This document shows, piece after piece, positions 1 through 6,083 of a DNA stretch of 16,099 nucleotides. The translations under genes were made by a program, and so were the position numbers. The DNA is from Bacteroidales bacterium UBA6828 (lineage in GTDB: Bacteria; Bacteroidota; Bacteroidia; Bacteroidales; Paludibacteraceae). How positions within the stretch are numbered: position 1 is the stretch's first letter; every line of letters starts with the position of its first letter. Below the pieces are notes generated by a model that did not search any database, had not been told where the DNA came from, and saw only the letters and a list, made by a program, of their open reading frames with translations. The stretch lies in contig DKEG01000058.1 of assembly GCA_002452095.1 (NCBI GenBank), positions 21,155 to 37,253 on the forward strand, written 5' to 3'.

Positions 1-45
1 TAACTTGTTAGACAGCCTCCTACAAATACAGATAAGTTCGGCGAT

Positions 46-1839
46 TTATATTTCGCTCAGTTCGAGCCAACGCATCTCTGCCTCGTCCAACAGGGTCTGC
101 ACTTCCTGATAGCGGACAGATGCTTGCGCAATGGCATCGCCATCGGTCAGTCCGCCGGATAGTTGTGCCTCGAGGTCGCTTTTTTCCTGCTCCAACAGCG
201 GGATACGTACCTCCAGTTCCTCCATCTCACGCTTTTCCTTGAACGACAATTTCCGCACACGGTTTGCGACCGGCTTGGTTTCCTTCCATATATCCGTCTT
301 CGCTTTGTTAATTGTTAATTGCTTACTGTTAATTGAACATTGTTCTCTGTATTGCGTATAGTTGCCGGGAAAATCATCCACCACCCCGTTGCCACGGAAA
401 ACAAACAGATGGTCCACTACCTTGTCCATAAAATAGCGGTCATGGCTCACCACAATCAAGCAACCTTTGAAATTGCGCAGATAGTCCTCTAATACGTTGA
501 GCGTAGGAATATCGAGGTCATTGGTTGGCTCATCAAGTATCAGAAAGTTCGGGTTGCGCATCAATACCGTACAGAGGTGCAGCCGCTGCCGTTCTCCTCC
601 CGACAACTTAGCCACAAAGTCATACTGCTGCGAGGGAGAGAAAAGGAAATGCTGCAGAAACTGGCTTGCCGTCAGCCTATCTCCGTTGCCGAGGTCGATA
701 GTCTCGGCTATATCGCGCACTATATCAATCACTTTCTTGCTCTCGTCAAACTGCAGCCCCTGCTGACGATAGTAGCCGAAACGCACCGTCGTACCGATGT
801 CGAAACACCCGCTATCGGGCTGTATCTCGCCCAACAGCAGACGCAGAAAAGTGGACTTTCCAGTACCGTTATTGCCGATAATACCGAGTTTCTCATAGCG
901 CGAGAAAACATACGAAAAATGGTCGAGTATCTGTATGGTATGCGGTTGCTCCGCAGGGGCTTTGGCGGGAACGGTAAACGACTTGCATACATCTTTCGCC
1001 TCAAAAATCTTGTTGCCGATATAGGCAGACTGCACCTGCAGCCGCACATCACCCTCCTGATTGATACGCTTGGCTTTCTTCTCTATCTCGTAGAAATTAT
1101 CAATGCGATACTGCGCCTTGTGCGCACGCGCTTGCGGCATACGCCTCATCCAGTCGAGTTCGGTACGGTAGAGGTTGCGAAACTTGTCCGCCTCCGCATT
1201 CTGCGCCTCGATACGTTCCGCCCGTTTCTCTAAATAATAGGGGTAGTTGCCATGGTAGGAATAGAGTTGGTTCTGGTCAATCTCTAATATATCCGAACAT
1301 ACACGGTCGAGAAAATAGCGGTCGTGGGTAACCAGCAACAGGGTGATAGTGGAGCGACGCAGATACTCTTCGAGCCACGCTACCATATCAAGGTCAAGGT
1401 GGTTGGTCGGCTCGTCAAGCAGCAGGAAATCCGGTTTTTCCGAGAGTACTTGCGCCAGCGCAACACGTTTCTGCTGCCCGCCGCTCAAGTGTCCGATAAG
1501 TTGCCCGGTATCGGTGATACCCAACTGCGTGAGGTATTGCATAAAACGCAACTCCTGCTCCGTACTTTTGGACAAAGCACGCACCGACACATCCTGCGGG
1601 AGAGAGATACGTTGCGGCAGATAACTGATTTTTAGGTCGTTGCGCCACGTGATACGTCCGCTGTCATAGTCTGTGCGACGGGTAAGAATATCCATTAGTG
1701 TGGACTTCCCCACCCCGTTGCGGGCAATGAGTGCCACCCGCTGCCCCTCATTCACAGCAAACGATATATCCGAAAACAGCACTTTCGACCCCACCGATTT
1801 GGTCAAATCCTCCACTAACAAATAAGGTGTAACAGCCAT
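46..1839 (-). CDS. ABC-F family ATPase (Uup-like, duplicated ABC domains)
   Basis: 597 aa cytosolic protein with two ABC ATPase domains and no membrane segments, which defines the ABC-F class (ribosome-associated translation factors such as Uup and EttA). Domain 1 has Walker A NGVGKST (41-47), signature LSGGQQKR (118-125), Walker B LLLDEPTNHLD (139-149) and switch histidine in THD (171-173). A charged linker (about 195-270) corresponds to the P-site tRNA interaction region. Domain 2 has Walker A GNNGTGKST (322-330), LSGGERQR (412-419), LILDEPTNDLD (433-443) and SHD (465-467). A C-terminal charged segment (about 534-595) looks like the coiled coil of Uup-type members. The ATG start is clear and the gene follows the DpnA-like methylase by 12 bp. 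Residues about 501-513 are encoded by a 7-bp tandem repeat and join domain 2 to the coiled coil. Whether this protein gives antibiotic resistance or acts in housekeeping cannot be told from sequence alone. Confidence 0.93.
   Translation of the reverse strand: MAVTPYLLVEDLTKSVGSKVLFSDISFAVNEGQRVALIARNGVGKSTLMDILTRRTDYDSGRITWRNDLKISYLPQRISLPQDVSVRALSKSTEQELRFMQYLTQLGITDTGQLIGHLSGGQQKRVALAQVLSEKPDFLLLDEPTNHLDLDMVAWLEEYLRRSTITLLLVTHDRYFLDRVCSDILEIDQNQLYSYHGNYPYYLEKRAERIEAQNAEADKFRNLYRTELDWMRRMPQARAHKAQYRIDNFYEIEKKAKRINQEGDVRLQVQSAYIGNKIFEAKDVCKSFTVPAKAPAEQPHTIQILDHFSYVFSRYEKLGIIGNNGTGKSTFLRLLLGEIQPDSGCFDIGTTVRFGYYRQQGLQFDESKKVIDIVRDIAETIDLGNGDRLTASQFLQHFLFSPSQQYDFVAKLSGGERQRLHLCTVLMRNPNFLILDEPTNDLDIPTLNVLEDYLRNFKGCLIVVSHDRYFMDKVVDHLFVFRGNGVVDDFPGNYTQYREQCSINSKQLTINKAKTDIWKETKPVANRVRKLSFKEKREMEELEVRIPLLEQEKSDLEAQLSGGLTDGDAIAQASVRYQEVQTLLDEAEMRWLELSEI
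307..348. repeat. Heptamer word repeat inside the ABC-F gene
   Basis: Read on the + strand, 7-bp units run GTTAATT, GTTAATT, GCTTACT, GTTAATT, GAACATT, GTTCTCT. Three units are identical. The array lies in frame in the ABC-F coding sequence and encodes a Ser/Asn/Gln/Leu/Thr-rich stretch between ATPase domain 2 and the C-terminal coiled coil. Confidence 0.6.
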
Positions 1840-1851
1840 AACGTATCATTA

Positions 1852-3021
1852 TTATTTTATACCTATAAAATCACTTAACGGGCAGATCTTTGCCACATTG
1901 GTATAAGCACGCTGGTGCAAATCAATCGGCATATTAAAAGAAACAGGTTTGGTTGCATCAAAACGAAGAACGGCATAATATGGTGCATTTTGAGCCGAGA
2001 ATCCACGCGCTTGCAAATCTGCTGCCGTCCAAATTTGGAAACCGGTTTTAGTCAGTTTGAACAAACGGGGATATTCACCATTATTATGCAAACAGACATA
2101 CCCTAAACGATTAAAGCCGTCCTTTACCAAAAGCGAACCTTTGCTATCTCCGGCACGTAAATAGGTCATACCCAACAACATACACAATGGTAAATCTTGT
2201 GGATGTACGTGATTGACCAATACCATTGTCTCCTGTGGGTTTTCACGCATTTTATCATATATCCGCTTGCGTGCGATAGGATTATCTATTTCTGCACGAC
2301 GGCGATAGGCTAATTCCATAAACGAAGCATCTTGTTCTATGCCTATGTAGTTACGTCCTAGCAGATTAGCCGCAATACCGGTTGTGGCAGACCCTGAAAA
2401 CGGGTCAAGTATCGTATCTCCTTTATCTGTAGAAGCCAAAACGATACGATAAAGCAACCGCAAAGGTTTCTGTGTCGGGTGTTTGCCGCAATTTTTCTCA
2501 TACAAACTAACGGCAGGTATGCGCCAAACATCGGTCATTTGACTCCCGCCATTGAGTTGTTTCATCACCTCATAGTTAAACTTATGCGGTTTCTTTTGCA
2601 ACTTGCGCGCCCAAATGATAAGTTCTGTAGAAAAATTAAAATACCGACAACTCAAGTTGGGTGGAGGATCGGATTTTTGCCAAGTAATTGTATTCAAGAC
2701 CTTGTAACCGAGTTCTTGCAGACAACGCATAACCACGTGGATATTATGGTGTGTACCACTAATCCAAATCGTACCATCATCTGTCAATTTCGTGCGGCAT
2801 AGTGCCAGCCATCGGCGATTGAACTCATAAATATATTTCGGTGTACCACCTTTATCCCAATCTCCTTTATCCACACACACCTGCTTGCCATTATGCACAC
2901 TAATCCCGCCATTACTAAGGAAATACGGTGGATCTGCAAAAATAGCCCGAATAGAATTATCGGGAATCTCTGCAAGCCGTTGCATACAATCACCGCACAA
3001 TATTGTAAAATCGGAATACAC
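1852..3021 (-). CDS. DpnA-like type II adenine-N6 DNA methyltransferase with C-terminal extension
   Basis: 389 aa. Predicted to transfer methyl from SAM to adenine N6, with GATC as probable target because of its neighbours. Motif order is that of beta-class methylases: catalytic DPPY at 30-33 first, then the target recognition region, then HPTQKP at 181-186 and the SAM-binding DPFSGSATTG at 206-215. Segments around 34-56 (SNGGISVHNGKQ, KGDWD) match DpnA/M2.DpnII, the second methylase of DpnII systems. The start is GTG: an in-frame stop lies three codons upstream, and the next ATG would remove the conserved N-terminus. It follows the endonuclease gene by 9 bp. Classical DpnA proteins are about 270 aa; the roughly 130 residues after about 258 are an extension I do not recognise. 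The gene is AT-rich compared with the ABC-F gene. Confidence 0.92.
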   Translation of the reverse strand: MYSDFTILCGDCMQRLAEIPDNSIRAIFADPPYFLSNGGISVHNGKQVCVDKGDWDKGGTPKYIYEFNRRWLALCRTKLTDDGTIWISGTHHNIHVVMRCLQELGYKVLNTITWQKSDPPPNLSCRYFNFSTELIIWARKLQKKPHKFNYEVMKQLNGGSQMTDVWRIPAVSLYEKNCGKHPTQKPLRLLYRIVLASTDKGDTILDPFSGSATTGIAANLLGRNYIGIEQDASFMELAYRRRAEIDNPIARKRIYDKMRENPQETMVLVNHVHPQDLPLCMLLGMTYLRAGDSKGSLLVKDGFNRLGYVCLHNNGEYPRLFKLTKTGFQIWTAADLQARGFSAQNAPYYAVLRFDATKPVSFNMPIDLHQRAYTNVAKICPLSDFIGIK

Positions 3022-3030
3022 GATAACTTT

Positions 3031-3861
3031 TTATAAAGTAACAATAAATTCTTTAATTGTTGTCAGGTTATAAATGCGTGGAATTGCAGCAAAGGCTTCT
3101 TGTAGTTTATTCTTTGCCGCCTCCCAACCTTTTCCGTCCGTTATCCACACAAACTCAAACCCATGAACACTATTCACCTTGGGTGCTACATCTGTATAAG
3201 AACGTGCCACCTCATTCAGTTTACTACCACCTCCCGAATAGAAATTAACCTCTATCAAATAGGTCTTGGCATTGGTTGCAATAACAAAATCAAATACTTT
3301 TTGGTCTGCACCCAATACCGCCGAAATTGCAGGAAATTCATACGAAGACACTTGCTCCCTATACTTTACACCTGCTTTTGTAAAGATATTGCCGACAAGG
3401 GTTTCCGTTATTTCACCACTACGATTTTTGCGTCCATTGGAATCAAGCCCCGTTTCTACGCCAAATACATAATCCACCAAATCCTTAATCTCTGCATTTT
3501 GAAGCACTTTATAAAACCCCGTACCCTCCAAAAATTCCATTACTCCGTCCACGTCTGAAAATAAAGAGTGAATTGTACGGAAATTACCTTGATTATCAAA
3601 AAATTTCTTATTGTCTTTTTTACGAGTAGCAATAAGAATATCCATAACATCAAACACTTTCGGATCACGTTCCCATAAAGCAGAGACAGCACTGCGCAAG
3701 TCCTGTTGCCCTATAAGATAGTTTAGCATATTCAGACTAATCGCTATGTTTGCTACATTTTTTGATATTTTGTTGAAATCGCTATAAAAATCCAAGGTCG
3801 CATTCGTTTCTTTTAATTGCGACATAAATTTCTCAAATTGTGCTTGTGTATGCGCAGCCAT
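3031..3861 (-). CDS. DpnII/MboI-family type II restriction endonuclease (GATC)
   Basis: 276 aa from ATG at 3861; a TTG six bases upstream is the only nearby alternative. It is predicted to cut unmethylated GATC. Family hallmarks are the block YVFGVETGLDSNGRKNRSG (131-149), then KVFDFVI (188-194) and YLIEVNFYSGGGSKLNE (201-217). D191 and E204 are in the spacing of a PD-(D/E)xK-type core, with N in the place of the usual lysine. HGFEFVWITDGKGW follows at 233-246. Length matches DpnII-family enzymes (about 280-290 aa). It sits between two adenine methylases with gaps of 14 and 9 bp, the usual order for DpnII systems. It is clearly AT-rich. Specificity is inferred from the family. Confidence 0.93.
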   Translation of the reverse strand: MAAHTQAQFEKFMSQLKETNATLDFYSDFNKISKNVANIAISLNMLNYLIGQQDLRSAVSALWERDPKVFDVMDILIATRKKDNKKFFDNQGNFRTIHSLFSDVDGVMEFLEGTGFYKVLQNAEIKDLVDYVFGVETGLDSNGRKNRSGEITETLVGNIFTKAGVKYREQVSSYEFPAISAVLGADQKVFDFVIATNAKTYLIEVNFYSGGGSKLNEVARSYTDVAPKVNSVHGFEFVWITDGKGWEAAKNKLQEAFAAIPRIYNLTTIKEFIVTL

Positions 3862-3875
3862 AGTCAAAAAAATAT

Positions 3876-4781
3876 TTATGCAACATCAAAGTTACGGATT
3901 AGTAATTCTGTTAATTTACCGCGTTTATTCGGATTAGCATTTACACTGCGAGACGCTACTACACGACTAATGTTATATTGCAAGTATAAATCATCGAAGA
4001 AACGATCTTGATTTTTGGCAAAGCAATCAGAATTACTGAGCATAAACTTATGCCCCTCAGCCTCTACCACATCACAGAACTCTTTAAGGCGCACCTGTGC
4101 AGCATCGTTAAACGCCTCTTTGGCGTAATCATTAAAACTGCTGGTATTGCTCAACGGGCGATATGGCGGATCAAAATAAAACAACGTCTTTTCGCCTGCA
4201 TAAGCGAGAGTTTGCTTATAATCTCCCGTAAGAATCGTAACATTTTGCAAGAGTTCACTATCGGCATAAATAGTGGTTGGGTCACAAATTGTAGGTGTCT
4301 CGTATTTGCCAAACGGTACATTAAACAGCCCTGCCTTATTAACACGGTACAAGCCATTGAAACACGTGCGATTGAGAAAGAAGAACAACATCGTATTCTC
4401 TATAGAAGTCGATGCTTTTGTATTGAAACGTTCCCTTTTCTGCATATAAAATGCACGTTTTTCATCCTCATTTACAAGTGCATAGTACTCGGCTTGAATT
4501 TGTTTTAGTGCCTCTATCAATTCTGCAGGATTATCACGGACAACCTGATAGCAAGTGGTCAGGTCTGCATTAATGTCATTGATGACCGCTGTTGTAATAT
4601 TGGGATGCGTCTTCAACATATGGAACAGCATGGCTCCCCCCCCCACAAAGGGTTCAATGTAAGTGACGTCCTCCCATTGGTCAAAGTCAGCAGGAAGCAA
4701 GGCTTCGAGTTGGTCAATGAGTTGCGTTTTACCGCCTACCCATTTGACAAATGGTTTCGCTTTCATTGTTGTTATATTCAT
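3876..4781 (-). CDS. DpnM-like Dam-family adenine-N6 DNA methyltransferase (GATC)
   Basis: 301 aa alpha-class D12 methylase. PFVKWVGGKTQL (10-21) carries the N-terminal SAM-binding motif, IEPFVGGGAM (42-51) is motif I, NRTCFNGLYR (137-146) is typical of Dam/DpnM, and the catalytic DPPY is at 204-207. The reading frame is open upstream to 4928, but homology begins at residue 11 of the chosen start, so the extra 49 residues are a shadow of pnuC. The ATG at 4781 overlaps the pnuC stop as TAATG, suggesting translational coupling; ATG at 4766 is a second possible start. Codons for V46-G49 contain nine consecutive G, a possible slippage site in a catalytic motif. First gene of the GATC cassette. 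Base composition is AT-rich compared with pnuC. Confidence 0.93.
   Translation of the reverse strand: MNITTMKAKPFVKWVGGKTQLIDQLEALLPADFDQWEDVTYIEPFVGGGAMLFHMLKTHPNITTAVINDINADLTTCYQVVRDNPAELIEALKQIQAEYYALVNEDEKRAFYMQKRERFNTKASTSIENTMLFFFLNRTCFNGLYRVNKAGLFNVPFGKYETPTICDPTTIYADSELLQNVTILTGDYKQTLAYAGEKTLFYFDPPYRPLSNTSSFNDYAKEAFNDAAQVRLKEFCDVVEAEGHKFMLSNSDCFAKNQDRFFDDLYLQYNISRVVASRSVNANPNKRGKLTELLIRNFDVA
4636..4644. repeat. Homopolymer tract G9 (coding strand) in the DpnM-like gene
   Basis: The + strand shows nine C, so the coding strand reads GT followed by nine G and then AGCC. The tract encodes V-G-G-G of motif I (residues 46-49). Loss or gain of one base would shift the frame early in the protein. 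Confidence 0.95.
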
Positions 4782-5440
4782 TATTTCGTTTCCAATTGTT
4801 TTGTCCAGCGGATGTAGCCGAAGAGACAGGTTAGGCACCAGAAAGCATAGAGAGCGGTCATACAATAGTTGCCGGCGAGGAGCCACATAATAGCGGTAAG
4901 CACATCCACAAACAGCCACAAGTACCACTGTTCACGGTATGCCAACATCATCAGCACCTGAGCCACAAGGGCGGGAATGGTAGTGAACGCGTCCAAATAC
5001 GGACTGCCGTCTGCTGTATAAACACTTAACAACCAGCCCACTAAAGCAGATACGACCAATGATGCGGCAGAGAGTGCCAGCAAAACAGGGAATTGTAAAC
5101 TGCGGGTAGTAATAGTTACCTCTGTGGTCTGTTCCCCGCTCTTTTGCAACCGTTTACGCCACGTAAAGAGACCATAAACTTGGGTTATGAAATAAAACAC
5201 ATTCATCGCAATACCCGCATAAAACCGCTCCAAGTAACAGAGATAGGTATAGGTAACTATCTGCCCGAAACCGAAAAAGAAAGTAAGGATATTGCCCTGT
5301 GCACCCAATACTACGGAGCACATACCGAACAGCCCGCTCACCAGCGACCAAGGGTTGTCTGGCATTAGCACATAGACCACCACCTGTACCAGCAACCCTG
5401 CAGCGAGGATGCTCCAATCGATTATCCTGCCTTTTTTCAT
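4781..5440 (-). CDS. pnuC: PnuC-family vitamin/nucleoside transporter
   Basis: 219 aa inner-membrane protein, hydrophobic through most of its length with about seven predicted membrane segments. Family marks are the TQVYGLFTWRK segment (86-96) and the later block TTIPALVAQVLMMLAYREQW (153-172) followed by YLWLFVDV (173-180), the E-x-W-x-x-W-x-x-x-D arrangement of Pnu transporters. These proteins facilitate uptake of nicotinamide riboside or, in PnuT relatives, thiamine. No thiamine riboswitch or thiamine kinase gene is visible, so the substrate is undecided. The start is ATG at 5440 because it overlaps the upstream stop as ATGA; the frame stays open 33 bases further upstream but that stretch lies inside the previous gene. 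Confidence 0.87.
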   Translation of the reverse strand: MKKGRIIDWSILAAGLLVQVVVYVLMPDNPWSLVSGLFGMCSVVLGAQGNILTFFFGFGQIVTYTYLCYLERFYAGIAMNVFYFITQVYGLFTWRKRLQKSGEQTTEVTITTRSLQFPVLLALSAASLVVSALVGWLLSVYTADGSPYLDAFTTIPALVAQVLMMLAYREQWYLWLFVDVLTAIMWLLAGNYCMTALYAFWCLTCLFGYIRWTKQLETK

Positions 5441-6027
5441 ATATTGTCGGTCAACCGCCCGCCGTCGTTCCATTCGCCATAGAGGATACCCTTACGGGTG
5501 TTCTCTATGTATTTTTGCAAGCGTGTGTGGTATAGTTCGGAGCGGCTTTTCTTGTTGAACTGAATAGTGTCTATCCGCACACAGCGGTACAACTCGGGCT
5601 GTTTTAGGTAATTTTCCCATACTACGGGGTCGGCTTGGAGAGCAGCCAGAATATCGCTATCCACCCGACATCCACCTGACAACCACCTGACATTGCTATC
5701 AAGATAGACGGGCCGCCCCGCATCGGTCATACGTCCGAGTTGCTCCATCCTGCGGCAACGGGCTTTGTTCAGTTCCGTCCAATTGCTGCCCTTGCGCCGA
5801 TGACAGAAACGCTGCAAATGTACCCCGTCAACGGTCTTGGTGGTGCTGTCAATCCAACCGAAACACATCGCCTCCTCCACGGCATCGATATACCAGAACG
5901 TGCCATCCTCCTTCGGTCGCCCGCGCTTCACGTGTACCCAGCACTCCGCCTCGGTAGCATAGTGCGATTGCAACCAGCATCGGAACTCATCGCGGGTGGT
6001 TGCCGAAAGGAGGTTTTTGATTTCCAT
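5437..6027 (-). CDS. YdeI/OmdA-family protein
   Basis: 196 aa soluble protein. The block DAVEEAMCFGWIDS (48-61) and SNWTELNKAR (81-90) are hallmarks of the YdeI/OmpD-associated family, sometimes labelled bacteriocin-protection proteins; the biochemical function is not established. The C-terminal block RIDTIQFNKK through YIENTRKGILYGEWND (151-188) is typical of Bacteroidetes members. The ATG at 6027 is chosen over a TTG at 6039. Its stop overlaps the pnuC start by 4 bp. Residues about 110-124 are encoded by three 11-bp tandem repeats flanked by a repeated GATAGC (Asp-Ser both times), which seems to have enlarged or replaced a loop. Confidence 0.83.
   Translation of the reverse strand: MEIKNLLSATTRDEFRCWLQSHYATEAECWVHVKRGRPKEDGTFWYIDAVEEAMCFGWIDSTTKTVDGVHLQRFCHRRKGSNWTELNKARCRRMEQLGRMTDAGRPVYLDSNVRWLSGGCRVDSDILAALQADPVVWENYLKQPELYRCVRIDTIQFNKKSRSELYHTRLQKYIENTRKGILYGEWNDGGRLTDNI
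5660..5692. repeat. 11-bp tandem repeat x3 inside the YdeI-family gene
   Basis: + strand units are TCCACCCGACA, TCCACCTGACA and ACCACCTGACA, each differing by a single base from the next. The total of 33 bp keeps the reading frame. The hexamer GCTATC occurs on both sides (5656-5661 and 5695-5700). Confidence 0.85.
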
Positions 6028-6040
6028 AACAGGATGCAAA

Positions 6041-6076
6041 CTTTAAGGACGTTAAGGTCTTTAAGGACGTTAAAAA
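6041..6076. repeat. 9-bp tandem repeat x4 between lipoprotein and YdeI-family genes
   Basis: Units are CTTTAAGGA, CGTTAAGGT, CTTTAAGGA, CGTTAAAAA, forming an 18-bp higher-order repeat. They fill most of the 56-bp gap. I see no promoter-like TAnnTTTG in this gap, so the two genes are probably co-transcribed. Confidence 0.85.
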
Positions 6077-6083
6077 CTTTCTC

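Noticed and set aside
577..1233. Long open frame on the + strand opposite the ABC-F gene
   Set aside because: Antisense shadow of a well-supported gene; no recognisable domain.
3887..3894. TAACTTTG (minus strand) ahead of the endonuclease gene as an internal promoter
   Set aside because: It lies in coding sequence of the methylase (Asn-Phe codons) and has no -33 element at the right distance; chance matches to this short motif are expected.
4782..4928. 49-residue N-terminal extension of the DpnM-like methylase frame
   Set aside because: It lies wholly inside pnuC and lacks methylase homology; the ATG at the pnuC stop fits the family start.
4781..5440. Thiamine (TPP) riboswitch linked to the Pnu transporter
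   Set aside because: The upstream region is coding sequence of the YdeI-family gene and no TPP consensus is seen.
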